From NCBI GenBank assembly GCA_002315975.1, contig DCIK01000006.1, forward strand, positions 1-63,836: DNA of 63,836 bases, given 5' to 3'. The notes under the pieces were generated by a model that saw nothing but the letters and a program-made list of their open reading frames with translations, did no database searches and was not told where the DNA came from. Positions 6,993 to 14,814 of the stretch are shown here, piece after piece (the first letter of the stretch is position 1; every line of letters begins with the position of its first letter). The DNA is from Clostridiales bacterium UBA1728. Its GTDB lineage: Bacteria; Bacillota; Clostridia; Oscillospirales; Oscillospiraceae. Made by a program: the position numbers and the translations under genes.

Positions 6993-8798
6993 ATGAGGAA
7001 AAAGAACAACACCATACTGCAGAATCTCCGGGATACCAGTCTGGATATGAACCTGCGCGTGACCATGATTCTGGCCCTTGCAGGTGCCGTGGGTAACACG
7101 CTGGGCTTTGTGGCCAACGATCTGCTCTACGGCATGACTGTGCCCACCATGGTCTGCGCCGTCTGCGATGTGCTGATCCTGCTGACTCTGCTGCTGGGTC
7201 TTCGCTCCCGTTACTACCGCTTTTTCGGAATCCTGATGCTCAATATGCTCAATGTGCTGGAGTTTCCGCTGCTGGTGATGACCTACGGCGCCGTTATGGT
7301 GCCCTATCTGATCATCGGCTTTCTGGGGACGCTGATGCTCACCGGGAAAAAAAGCCGACTGGTGCACTGCACGCTGCTGGCACTCTACGATGTGGCGGTG
7401 ATCGTGGGCTCCACCATTCACCCCTATATCTTCGGGCCTCAGGAAACGGCTGGGCTGCTGGGCAGTGCCATCATTACCTTCCTCATTGCTCTGGGCACGC
7501 TGACGGCCTGCGTAATGCTGTGGCAGGATGTGGCCGTGCAGGAGGCCGGCGGCATCGACAGCGTTACCGGCTGCTATAACCGCAATGGCTTTCTGACCAA
7601 TGTGGGGCGGCGGCTGGCGCGGGACGAGGAGAAAAAGTATACCATTCTGGTTTTCAATATCCACAGCTTCAAGGCCATCAACACTGTCTGCGGCACCGAG
7701 GGCGGCAACAGGCTCCTGCAGGAGCTGGCCCAGCGGATTCGCTGCTCCCCCCTTGCGCCCCTCTGTCTCTGCCGCTTCAGCGGTGACCGCTTCTGCGCTC
7801 TTGTGGAAACCCGGGTCTTTGACGAGGCAAAGCTGGAGGAGCTCTGCACCTTCCGCTTTCAGGACAAGGGCCAGTCGCTGGAGGTAGAGCTCAGCTGCGG
7901 CGTGTACCACATGGGCAAGGAAGAAGCGGAGCTGGACACCCTCTGCGACCGGGCTTCCGCGGCCTGCCGTCTGGCTCGGAGCGGGAAGGAACGGCACTAC
8001 CGCATCTATGACGAGGCCATAGCCGAGCGCTACCGGGTGGAGAATGAACTGCTGGGCGAGCTGGAATGGGCCATGGAGCAGCGGAGCTTTGAGCCCTGCT
8101 ACCATCCCATTGTGGATTGCAAGACCCAACAGGTCTGCTTCGCCGAGGCGCTGGCTCGCTGGAATCACCCCCGGCTGGGCATGATTTCGCCGGGAATCTT
8201 CGTCCCGATTTTAGAGGAAAAGGGCTTCGTCACCCGGCTGGATACCATTATGGCTCAGCGGGTGGATGAATTTCTGCAAAGCCGTCAGGCGGAGGGAAAG
8301 CCTGCTGTGCCCGTGTCGGTGAATCTCTCCCGGGTGGACCTTTTTGACGGGGAATTCATGAATCGGCTCTGCCGGATGGTGGCAGCGTCCCGGGCGGAAT
8401 ACTACCGCTTTGAGCTCACGGAATCCGCCTATGAGGAGCTGCCGCCGGAGACCATGGAGCGGCTGGCGGAGCTGCGCCGCTGCGGTGCAAAAATCCTGAT
8501 GGACGATTTCGGCAAGGGTTATTCCTCTTTAGGTGCCGTCACCGACTGCGAGTTTGACCTCATCAAGCTGGATATGTCCTTTACCGCCAAGCTGGAGACC
8601 GACGATCGGGCTCGCAGCGTGGTGGCCTCGCTGATCCGGATGTCCCACGATCTGGGAGCCCGGGTGGTGGCCGAGGGAGTGGAAACCCGGCAGCAGCTGG
8701 AATATCTGTGCAGCGTAGACTGTGATTATGTGCAGGGCTACCTGTTCCATAAGCCCATGAGCGAGGCGGCCTTTGCCGCTCTGCTGGACAGTCAGTAA
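6993..8798 (+). CDS. Membrane GGDEF-EAL protein, probable c-di-GMP phosphodiesterase
   Basis: The 601-aa protein has about five or six N-terminal membrane helices (residues about 20-185), a GGDEF domain (about 190-345) and an EAL domain (about 355-595). The EAL signature is intact (E385-A386-L387 in AEALARW), and DDFGKGYSS and EGVET follow, so cyclic-di-GMP hydrolysis is plausible. The GGDEF site reads RFSGDRF (261-267), lacking the catalytic GG(D/E)EF residues, so that domain is probably regulatory, for example binding GTP. It stands alone with its own promoter; the signal sensed by the membrane part is unknown. The ribosome-binding site is GGAGA. Confidence 0.88.
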   Translation: MRKKNNTILQNLRDTSLDMNLRVTMILALAGAVGNTLGFVANDLLYGMTVPTMVCAVCDVLILLTLLLGLRSRYYRFFGILMLNMLNVLEFPLLVMTYGAVMVPYLIIGFLGTLMLTGKKSRLVHCTLLALYDVAVIVGSTIHPYIFGPQETAGLLGSAIITFLIALGTLTACVMLWQDVAVQEAGGIDSVTGCYNRNGFLTNVGRRLARDEEKKYTILVFNIHSFKAINTVCGTEGGNRLLQELAQRIRCSPLAPLCLCRFSGDRFCALVETRVFDEAKLEELCTFRFQDKGQSLEVELSCGVYHMGKEEAELDTLCDRASAACRLARSGKERHYRIYDEAIAERYRVENELLGELEWAMEQRSFEPCYHPIVDCKTQQVCFAEALARWNHPRLGMISPGIFVPILEEKGFVTRLDTIMAQRVDEFLQSRQAEGKPAVPVSVNLSRVDLFDGEFMNRLCRMVAASRAEYYRFELTESAYEELPPETMERLAELRRCGAKILMDDFGKGYSSLGAVTDCEFDLIKLDMSFTAKLETDDRARSVVASLIRMSHDLGARVVAEGVETRQQLEYLCSVDCDYVQGYLFHKPMSEAAFAALLDSQ

Positions 8799-8824
8799 GG
8801 CTGCTTCGAAGGACTGTATATTCT

Positions 8825-9170
8825 TGGCTCCCCTGTTCCCGTAGGGAATGGGGGAGCTGTCGCGAAGCGACTGAGGGGGGAGCTCAGCGTTTTCTCCCTC
8901 TCCCCGGTTCGCAACCCGGGGCGGGATGAGCTTAGAAGCCTTCGGTTCCGGGCTGGCCTGAGTCACTGGTGACCGATGAGGGTAAGTTCTTGAAACCGGT
9001 AAGTTCTCGACTGACCCTCATCCGTCAGCTACGCTGACACCTTCCCCCAAGGGGAAGGCAAGATAATTTCGTTCATCGTGATGAATCACTTCATCCTGAT
9101 TGCGAGGAGCGCATCGACGCGGCAATCCGTTTTCTCTGCGGCTCGTCCGGGAGGCCGAGCCCTACAGGGG
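8825..9170 (+). repeat. Mosaic of intergenic repeat fragments
   Basis: The 414-bp gap before the hydrolase holds no gene. It contains a GGCTCCCCTGTTCCC/GGGAATGGGGGAGC palindrome (8828-8853), a second inverted pair around GACCCTCATCCG (about 8975-9055), a fragment of the ATTGCGAGGAGCG element (about 9098-9130) and one arm of the GTAGGGCTCGGCC family (9139-9165). Similar pieces recur elsewhere in the window. Confidence 0.7.
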
Positions 9171-9212
9171 AACGGGGGAGGCGGATTTTCACCTTTATTC
9201 AGGAGGCAGACA

Positions 9213-9917
9213 ATGAAAAAGAAAGGGACACGCATACTTCTCTGGGTCGTTCTCCTGCTGCTCTTCTCCGGGCTTTATCTCTCCCGGGAGCGGGAAGCGG
9301 ACGCTGCGGCGGCGCTGGCCATGGCGGAGGAAAATGTGGCGATGATCGGCAACACCATCGTTTTCACGCCGGCGGAGGCATATTACAGGGGCTTCATCTT
9401 CTATCCCGGCGCTCAGGTGGCGGCGGAGGCCTACGCCCCGCTGATGCAGCGGCTTGCGGAGCGGGATATTCTCTGCATAATCGTACGGATGCCCCTGAAT
9501 CTGGCCTTTTTCAGCCCTATGCGTGCAGAGGGCATCCCGGAGCGCTACCCGGAGGTCACGGACTGGGTCATGGGCGGTCACTCTCTGGGCGGCGTGATGG
9601 GCGCATACTGCATCGCTAAGCATACGGATATTTTTTCGGGCTTCGCCCTGCTGGGCTCTTATTCTACCAAAGACCTCTCCGAGAGCGGTCTGCGGGTGCT
9701 GAGCGTTACAGGCAGCGAGGACGGGATTCTGAACCGCGGAATGTACGGGAAATATCTCGACAAGCTCCCTGCAGACAGGACGGAGCTGGTGATTGAGGGC
9801 GGCTGCCACGCCTTCTTCGGTAACTACGGCGAACAGACGCGCGACGGAGCGCCGACCATCAGCCGCGAGGAGCAGCAGGAGCGCACCGCCGAGGCCATCG
9901 AGACGCTCTTTGACTGA
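9213..9917 (+). CDS. Membrane-anchored alpha/beta hydrolase
   Basis: This 234-aa protein has a hydrophobic N-terminal anchor or signal (residues about 7-21) and an alpha/beta hydrolase fold. The nucleophile elbow is GGHSLGGVM (catalytic Ser), with a plausible Asp in TGSEDGI and a His in GGCHAFFG. The FIFYPGAQV strand is typical of the PF12695-like dienelactone-hydrolase-related group. The substrate is unknown; the location is probably outside the membrane. The start at 9213 follows AGGAGG. Upstream in-frame sequence comes from repeats and is not coding. Confidence 0.8.
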   Translation: MKKKGTRILLWVVLLLLFSGLYLSREREADAAAALAMAEENVAMIGNTIVFTPAEAYYRGFIFYPGAQVAAEAYAPLMQRLAERDILCIIVRMPLNLAFFSPMRAEGIPERYPEVTDWVMGGHSLGGVMGAYCIAKHTDIFSGFALLGSYSTKDLSESGLRVLSVTGSEDGILNRGMYGKYLDKLPADRTELVIEGGCHAFFGNYGEQTRDGAPTISREEQQERTAEAIETLFD

Positions 9918-9952
9918 ACAGTAAAAAACTTCCTGCCGCCGTTTCTTTGTTC

Positions 9953-9981
9953 TTGCATCGGCGCAATGGCTGTGCTATACT
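9953..9981 (+). promoter_or_regulatory. Promoter of the hydantoinase-like gene
   Basis: TTGCAT (9953-9958), a 17-base spacer and TATACT (9976-9981), 51 bases before the ATG at 10032. Confidence 0.7.
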
Positions 9982-10031
9982 TTCTATTTGTAGATTTATG
10001 CAACAAACGCATAGTAAGAGAGGGCTTAAAT

Positions 10032-12071
10032 ATGAGAATCGGAATCGGCATTGATACCGGCGGCACCTGCACCGATGCGGTGGCCTATGATCTGGACGCG
10101 AAGAAGCTGCTGGCCAAGGGCAAGGCTCTGACCACCCACTCCTGTCTGGAAATCGGCATCGGCAACGCGCTGGACACCCTGCCTCAGGAATATATCCGCG
10201 ATGCGGAGCTGGTGAGTCTCTCCACCACGCTGGCCACCAACGCCTGTCTGGAGGACAAGGGCAGCCGCACCAAGCTGATTATCTTCGGCATGACCGACGA
10301 GCTGCTACGCTACCTGAATATCGAGAAGGAATACGGCATTCCGCTGGAGAAGGTTCGCGCCTTCGATACCCACGGCAGCGCCGACGGTCTCCGTCCCGAT
10401 GTGCCCGACATCCCCAAAATCATTGAGGATAACAGGCAGTGGCTGGCCGATGCCGATGTGCTGGCCTGCTCCGAGCTCTACTCCTCCAATAACGGCGCAC
10501 CCTGCGAAAAGGGCTTCAAGGCCAATCTGCAGGAAATGCTGGGCATCAAGGCGGTCTGCGCCGCCGAGATTACCGATGAGCTGAATGTCATTGCCCGGGG
10601 CGCCACCGCCCTGCTCAACGCCCGTCTGCTGCCCATCATCAACGACTTTATCTCCGCCATTCTCCACGATCTGGAGAAGCGCGGCTGCCATGCCCGTATC
10701 AGCGTGGTTCGCTCCGACGGCTCCATGATGAACGCCGCCGCCACCCTGGACAAGCCTGTGGAGACCATTCTCTCCGGCCCCGCAGCCTCGGTGCTGGCGG
10801 GCAAGGCCTTCTGCGAGGACGAAAACTATCTCACCGTAGACATGGGCGGCACCACCACCGATGTTTCCGTGGTCATGGGCGGCAAGCCCACCCCCGCCAC
10901 CGGCGGCATCCGGCTGGGTCAGTGGCGCACGCTGGTGCAGGGCGTGTTCGCCTCCCCCTTCGCTCTGGGCGGTGACACCCATGTGTGGGTGGATGACAAG
11001 ACCATGATCACTGAGCTGGGCGTCCGGCGCGTGAAGAGTATGTGCTCCGCTGCCGTGGAGTGGCCACGCATCAAGGACGATCTCCGCCGTCTGCTGAAGC
11101 CCCGGGAGAAGCACATCAACCGCTTCCACCTCCACGAGTTCCTCTACCTGCTGCACCGTCCCGAACGGCCTGAAATCTACACCGCCAACGAGCGCACGCT
11201 CATTGACGCGCTGGATCGGGAAGGCCCCATCATGCTCGAGGACCTGGAGGACAAGACCGGGCTGGACCTCTACTACTTCTCCCCCGAGCGACTGGAGAGC
11301 GAGGGCATCGTCATGCGCATCGGCATGACCCCCACGGACTTCATGCACATCAGGGGCGACTACGAGGGCTACGACAGGGAGGCCTCCGTCATGGGTGGCC
11401 GCTACCTGCTGGCCTGCCTGGGTCGCGAGGACAATGAGGCCGAGCTGCAGAAGCTGGCCGATGAGGTCTATGAGCTGGTGGAGGAGCGGATGTACTGCAA
11501 TCTGGTGCAGATTCTCCTCCGGCAGCTCTACCCCGGCAAGTACGATGAGCTCAGCGAGCAGATGGATCTGCTCATCCACCGCACCTGGCAGACCCGCAAG
11601 GACAGCGTGCAGAACCCCTTCGTCACGCAGGTATTCTCCACCGACATGACACTGGTGGGCGTGGGTGCTCCCATCCATGTGTTCCTGCCCGAGGTGGCCA
11701 AGGCTCTGGGCACCCGCTGCGTACTCAGCGAGAATCATGATGTGGCTAATGCACTGGGTGCGCTGCAGGCCAAGCTCAGCGCCGTGGTGCGCGTGAGCAT
11801 CACCCAGACGCTGACCCGCGAGGGTGCCATGTACTACATCGCCCATATGCCCAACGGCTCTGTCCGCTATGACAGCTACGAGGAGGCTGTGGAAAACAGC
11901 AAGAAGGCCGCCGCCCGCAAGGTCATTGAGGAGGCCCGTCATCGCGGCGCCACCGGCAATCTGGTGCCCGTGATCCGCGCCGGCAACTCCTCCACCAAGG
12001 ACAAAGCCACCGGTGCCATCGTCCGCTACGGCACCGTAGTGGAAGCCGAGATTGAGCAGGAGCTTTACTGA
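10032..12071 (+). CDS. Hydantoinase/oxoprolinase-family protein
   Basis: The 679-aa protein begins with IGIDTGGTCTDAVAYD, the ASKHA-type phosphate-binding loop of hydantoinase A/oxoprolinase N-terminal domains, and has a second nucleotide loop DMGGTTTDVSVV near residue 275. Family members are ATP-dependent amidohydrolases acting on cyclic imides such as hydantoins or 5-oxoproline. This single-chain version without a hydantoinase B partner is common in Clostridia, and its substrate is unknown. The ATG at 10032 follows GAGAGGG. An upstream in-frame ATG lies between the promoter boxes, so the shorter start is right. No clear terminator follows before the 12.2-kb toxin-antitoxin region. Confidence 0.82.
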   Translation: MRIGIGIDTGGTCTDAVAYDLDAKKLLAKGKALTTHSCLEIGIGNALDTLPQEYIRDAELVSLSTTLATNACLEDKGSRTKLIIFGMTDELLRYLNIEKEYGIPLEKVRAFDTHGSADGLRPDVPDIPKIIEDNRQWLADADVLACSELYSSNNGAPCEKGFKANLQEMLGIKAVCAAEITDELNVIARGATALLNARLLPIINDFISAILHDLEKRGCHARISVVRSDGSMMNAAATLDKPVETILSGPAASVLAGKAFCEDENYLTVDMGGTTTDVSVVMGGKPTPATGGIRLGQWRTLVQGVFASPFALGGDTHVWVDDKTMITELGVRRVKSMCSAAVEWPRIKDDLRRLLKPREKHINRFHLHEFLYLLHRPERPEIYTANERTLIDALDREGPIMLEDLEDKTGLDLYYFSPERLESEGIVMRIGMTPTDFMHIRGDYEGYDREASVMGGRYLLACLGREDNEAELQKLADEVYELVEERMYCNLVQILLRQLYPGKYDELSEQMDLLIHRTWQTRKDSVQNPFVTQVFSTDMTLVGVGAPIHVFLPEVAKALGTRCVLSENHDVANALGALQAKLSAVVRVSITQTLTREGAMYYIAHMPNGSVRYDSYEEAVENSKKAAARKVIEEARHRGATGNLVPVIRAGNSSTKDKATGAIVRYGTVVEAEIEQELY

Positions 12072-12170
12072 TTTTCAAGGCTCTGCGCCCATTCTCGCGG
12101 GCTCGGAAACCGGATTGTCTTTTGCCGCTGTCAGCGTTCGCCGGAGCAGGTAACAGCTTTGGCAGACAGT

Positions 12171-12208
12171 AAAAAGCAGAGGCGTTCTGCTTGACAAAAC
12201 GCCTCCGC
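12171..12208 (-). terminator. Terminator of toxin mRNA 1, overlapping antitoxin promoter 1
   Basis: On the minus strand an 11-bp stem (12198-12208 with 12176-12186, one G:U) is followed by five T (12175-12171). The loop contains the -35 box of the convergent antitoxin promoter, so the toxin transcript should run through the whole antitoxin RNA region before ending. Confidence 0.75.
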
Positions 12209-12218
12209 ATGGTATAAT
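12191..12218 (+). promoter_or_regulatory. Promoter of antitoxin RNA 1
   Basis: Consensus TTGACA (12191-12196), a 16-base spacer and consensus TATAAT (12213-12218). This is among the strongest promoters in the window and drives no detectable protein gene. Confidence 0.85.
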
Positions 12219-12224
12219 GAAAGA

Positions 12225-12316
12225 GCAAAAGGGCGCTGCACATGGCGGTTAGTCCCTTGCAGTTACTAAGAATAGTTAGCCGCTCGGGTACTGGCCGGGC
12301 GGCTAACGAGCTTTTT
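12225..12316 (+). ncRNA. Candidate type I antitoxin RNA, copy 1
   Basis: Transcription from the TTGACA/TATAAT promoter would give an RNA of about 92 nt ending at a strong intrinsic terminator (GTTAGCCGC 12275-12283 with GCGGCTAAC 12299-12307, then five T). It has no start codon with a ribosome-binding site. It lies convergent to, and just beyond the stop codon of, a 31-aa hydrophobic peptide gene on the other strand. It should be fully complementary to the 3' part of that mRNA, the layout of txpA/RatA and bsrG/SR4. RNA identity is inferred from promoter and terminator only. Confidence 0.7.
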
Positions 12317-12320
12317 CAGC

Positions 12321-12416
12321 TCATTTCGCTTTCGGGGATATGTAGATCATCACCAGTAAGACGATGATGAAGCATATCAGGAAGCGCAGGAATTTCTTCC
12401 CTTGCCTGTTTCCCAT
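12321..12416 (-). CDS. 31-aa membrane peptide, putative type I toxin, copy 1
   Basis: The peptide MGNRQGKKFLRF continues into a hydrophobic helix (residues about 12-26) and ends in SPKAK, a short single-span peptide with basic flanks like known type I toxins. The start follows GGGGAGGTG. An upstream CTTCCCT can pair with AGGGGAG and partly hide the ribosome-binding site, as in leaders of such toxins. A second copy at 12725-12820 differs only at L20F and Y25C, showing the frame is kept. I do not recognise a named toxin family. Toxicity is inferred from architecture: a long structured leader, a convergent antisense RNA and tandem duplication. Confidence 0.7.
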   Translation of the reverse strand: MGNRQGKKFLRFLICFIIVLLVMIYISPKAK

Positions 12417-12515
12417 AAGCCTCACCTCCCCTCGCAGGGAAGTGACTAACCGCCTGTATGTACAGCGCACACTTTCGCCGGGTTGCCCCGGTAACCTCAT
12501 AATGAGGCTGTGCTC

Positions 12516-12544
12516 ATTCTACCGTCTGCATTGTCGTTTGTCAA
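12516..12544 (-). promoter_or_regulatory. Promoter of toxin mRNA 1
   Basis: On the minus strand TTGACA (12544-12539), a 17-base spacer and TAGAAT (12521-12516). The start near 12509 gives a leader of about 90 nt with two hairpins and a transcript of about 340 nt to the terminator at 12171. Confidence 0.8.
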
Positions 12545-12579
12545 TGTTACGGTTTCTTTGCGGAAACAGAACGCAAAAT

Positions 12580-12612
12580 GCGGAGGCGTTCTGCTTGACA
12601 AAACGCCTCCGC
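12580..12612 (-). terminator. Terminator of toxin mRNA 2
   Basis: A perfect 11-bp stem (12602-12612 with 12580-12590) on the minus strand is followed by ATTTT. As in copy 1, it encloses the -35 box of the antitoxin promoter. Confidence 0.65.
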
Positions 12613-12622
12613 ATGGTATAAT
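12595..12622 (+). promoter_or_regulatory. Promoter of antitoxin RNA 2
   Basis: TTGACA (12595-12600), a 16-base spacer and TATAAT (12617-12622), identical to copy 1. Confidence 0.85.
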
Positions 12623-12628
12623 GTAAGA

Positions 12629-12720
12629 GCAAAAGGGCGCTGCACATGGCGGTTAGTCCCTTACATCTAACAACTTATTGTTAGCCGCTCGGGAGCCAGC
12701 CGGGCGGCTAACGAGCTTTT
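12629..12720 (+). ncRNA. Candidate type I antitoxin RNA, copy 2
   Basis: About 92 nt from the promoter to the terminator stem GTTAGCCGC (12680-12688) / GCGGCTAAC (12704-12712) and a T run. The first 35 or so bases match copy 1, then a patch of about 20 bases is different (ACATCTAACAACTTATT in place of GCAGTTACTAAGAATA). Such a patch could set cognate specificity between the two modules. Confidence 0.7.
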
Positions 12721-12724
12721 CAGC

Positions 12725-12820
12725 TCATTTCGCTTTCGGGGATATGCAGATCATCACCAGAAAGACGATGATGAAGCATATCAGGAAGCGCAGGAATTTC
12801 TTCCCTTGCCTGTTTCCCAT
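12725..12820 (-). CDS. 31-aa membrane peptide, putative type I toxin, copy 2
   Basis: It has the same length and sequence as copy 1 except Phe20 and Cys25. The ribosome-binding site, the sequestering CTTCCCT/AGGGGAG hairpin and the leader hairpins (CCTCA/TGAGG and CCGG/CCGG) are all conserved. The only two differences from copy 1 in 96 bases both change an amino acid but keep hydrophobicity. It lies downstream of its own promoter at 12920-12948. Confidence 0.7.
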   Translation of the reverse strand: MGNRQGKKFLRFLICFIIVFLVMICISPKAK

Positions 12821-12919
12821 AAGCCTCACCTCCCCTCGCAGGGAAGTGACTAACCGCCTGTATGTACAGCGCACACTTTCGCCGGGTTGCCCCGGTAACC
12901 TCATAATGAGGCTGAGTTT

Positions 12920-12948
12920 ATTCTATGGCCTTTGCCGGGTTTTGTCAA
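12920..12948 (-). promoter_or_regulatory. Promoter of toxin mRNA 2
   Basis: On the minus strand TTGACA (12948-12943), a 17-base spacer and TAGAAT (12925-12920). The boxes match copy 1 while the spacer differs, which argues that the promoter is under selection. Confidence 0.8.
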
Positions 12949-12990
12949 TGATTCAGAGAGGATTCGTCCTCTCTTTTTCTTTTCCCTTCC

Positions 12991-14721
12991 TTACTTCCCG
13001 AACAGCGTACCCAAAAGACCGCGGCCCAGGCTGGCGCCAAGGTTGCCGCCAAGGGTCTTGCCGAACTTACCGCCCACGGCGCTGCCCACGGTCTTGCCCA
13101 GCTCCCGACCCACGGTGCCGGCGGCAGACTTGGCGGCGTTGGCGATGGCGGTCTTCTTTTTCTTCTCGGCGGCGGCAGCGGCCTTTTCGGCGGCAATGCG
13201 CTCCTTTTCGGCGGCCTTCTCGGCGGCAATCCGGGCCTTCTCGGCGGCCTTTTCCTCGGCGATGCGAGCCTTTTCGGCGGCCTTTTCGGCAGCGATGCGC
13301 TCCCGCTCGGCGGCCTTCTCCTCGGCGATGCGCTCCTTCTCGGCAGCCTTCTCGGCGGCGATGCGCTCCTTCTCGGCGGCCTTTTCGGCAGCCAGCTTCT
13401 CGGCCTGCTGGGCCAGCAGCTCGGCCTGCTCGATCTCCATGCGCTGCAGGAACTCGAAGGCAGAGTCCCGGTCAACGCTCTCGCTGTACTGGTAGTAGAG
13501 AGCGCTGTTCTGCACCTGCGCCATGCGCTCGTCCTCGTCGATGGTGCCCATGAGACTCTGGGGCGGCAGGATTCTGGCCTTGCGCACCATGGAGGGGGTA
13601 CCGTCAGCCTGAAGGAAGGAGACCAGTGCCTCGCCGGTGCCCAGACCCTGCAGCACCTCCCTGGTGTCAAAGTCGGGGTTGGCGCGGAAGGAGTCGGCGG
13701 CGGCCTTGATGCCCTTCTGCTCGGCGGGGGTATAGGCATGGAGGGCGTGCTGCACCTTGTTGCCCAGCTGCGCCAGAACGCTGTCGGGGATGTCGGCGGG
13801 GTTCTGGGTGATGAAGTACACACCCACGCCCTTGGAGCGGATGAGCTTGACCACCTGCTCGATCTTGCGGAGCAGCGCCTTGGGAGCATCGGTGAAGAGC
13901 AGATGCGCCTCGTCAAAGAAGAAGATCATCCTGGGCTTATCCAAATCGCCCACTTCGGGCATGACCTCGAAGAGCTCGGAGAGCAGCCACAGCAGGAACA
14001 TGGCATACATCTTGGGGCTGTTGATGAGGCTGCGGGAGTCGAGGATGTTGATGTAGCCCTTGCCGGTATTGTCCTGCCGGAGCCAGTCGCGGATGTTCAG
14101 GGCGGGCTCGCCGAAAAACACATCCGCACCCTGGGTCTCCAGAGCGGCGATGCCCCGCTGGATCACATTGAGGCTGGTCTTGTTGATGTTGCCGTAGGCG
14201 GCGCTGTAATCCTTGGCGTTCTCCGCAATATAAGCCAGCATGGAGCGCAGATCCTTGCTGTCGATGAGCAGCAGACCCTCGTCATCGGCGATGCGGAAGA
14301 CGATGTTGAGAATATCCTCCTGGGTAGGGGTCAGCTCCAGCAGAGCGGAGAGGAGCACCGGGCCCATCTCGGTGATGGTGGTGCGCAGGGGCAGACCGGT
14401 CCGGGCGAAAATGTCCCAGTAGTTCACGGGGTAGGACTGATACTGAAAGCCGCACTCCGCAAGACCGAAGCGCCCGATGCGCTCCTTCATGTCCTCGCTC
14501 TCCTGACCGGGGCGGCACATGGCGGCTAAGTCGCCCTTCACATCGGCCATGAACACGGGCACACCCGCATCGGAGAAAGACTCGGCCATGACCTTCAGCG
14601 TGACGGTTTTGCCGGTACCGGTGGCGCCGGCGATGAGGCCGTGGCGGTTGGCCTTATCGGTAAGCAGGCAGAGCTTTTCCTCGCCGTCCTTGGCGAGAAA
14701 GATTTTTCCATCGTAATACAT
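12991..14721 (-). CDS. HerA-like ATPase, DUF853 family
   Basis: This 576-aa P-loop ATPase of the HerA/FtsK superfamily has Walker A GATGTGKT (residues about 32-39), Walker B MIFFFDEAH (about 264-272) and a sensor segment YFITQNPADIP. Residues about 430-515 are a charged coiled-coil of repeated EKAAEKERIA-type units, and the end (about 516-576) is glycine-rich with repeated GxxxG spacing, suggesting an oligomeric or membrane-associated tail. DUF853 proteins are widespread, with undefined roles thought to involve DNA or protein translocation. The ribosome-binding site is AAAGGAG. It is monocistronic. Confidence 0.88.
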   Translation of the reverse strand: MYYDGKIFLAKDGEEKLCLLTDKANRHGLIAGATGTGKTVTLKVMAESFSDAGVPVFMADVKGDLAAMCRPGQESEDMKERIGRFGLAECGFQYQSYPVNYWDIFARTGLPLRTTITEMGPVLLSALLELTPTQEDILNIVFRIADDEGLLLIDSKDLRSMLAYIAENAKDYSAAYGNINKTSLNVIQRGIAALETQGADVFFGEPALNIRDWLRQDNTGKGYINILDSRSLINSPKMYAMFLLWLLSELFEVMPEVGDLDKPRMIFFFDEAHLLFTDAPKALLRKIEQVVKLIRSKGVGVYFITQNPADIPDSVLAQLGNKVQHALHAYTPAEQKGIKAAADSFRANPDFDTREVLQGLGTGEALVSFLQADGTPSMVRKARILPPQSLMGTIDEDERMAQVQNSALYYQYSESVDRDSAFEFLQRMEIEQAELLAQQAEKLAAEKAAEKERIAAEKAAEKERIAEEKAAERERIAAEKAAEKARIAEEKAAEKARIAAEKAAEKERIAAEKAAAAAEKKKKTAIANAAKSAAGTVGRELGKTVGSAVGGKFGKTLGGNLGASLGRGLLGTLFGK

Positions 14722-14814
14722 GGGTTGCTCCTTTCAGATAATATCAAATCAAAATAGCGTTAGTGCAAAAGTCTGGACTTCGTGACAGCAATCGCAGAAG
14801 GGAGCCTCAGCGCA

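Larger units (their letters stand above)
12176..12950. repeat. Tandem duplication of the toxin-antitoxin unit
   Basis: The block from the antitoxin promoter through the toxin leader is present twice with a 404-bp period (TTGACA at 12191 and 12595). The copies are nearly identical except in a variable patch of the antitoxin RNA (about 12258-12275 versus 12661-12680), the terminator loop, and the spacers outside the toxin promoters. Confidence 0.9.

Noticed and set aside
12364..12621. Plus-strand ORF over the toxin (MMKHIRKRRN...)
   Set aside because: It has no ribosome-binding site and runs antisense through the toxin leader. The minus-strand 31-aa frame has promoter, ribosome-binding site and conservation between copies.
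12678..13553. Plus-strand ORF running from the second toxin-antitoxin unit into the DUF853 gene
   Set aside because: Arg/Pro/Ser-rich translation is the antisense of the DUF853 coiled-coil repeats, with no supporting start.
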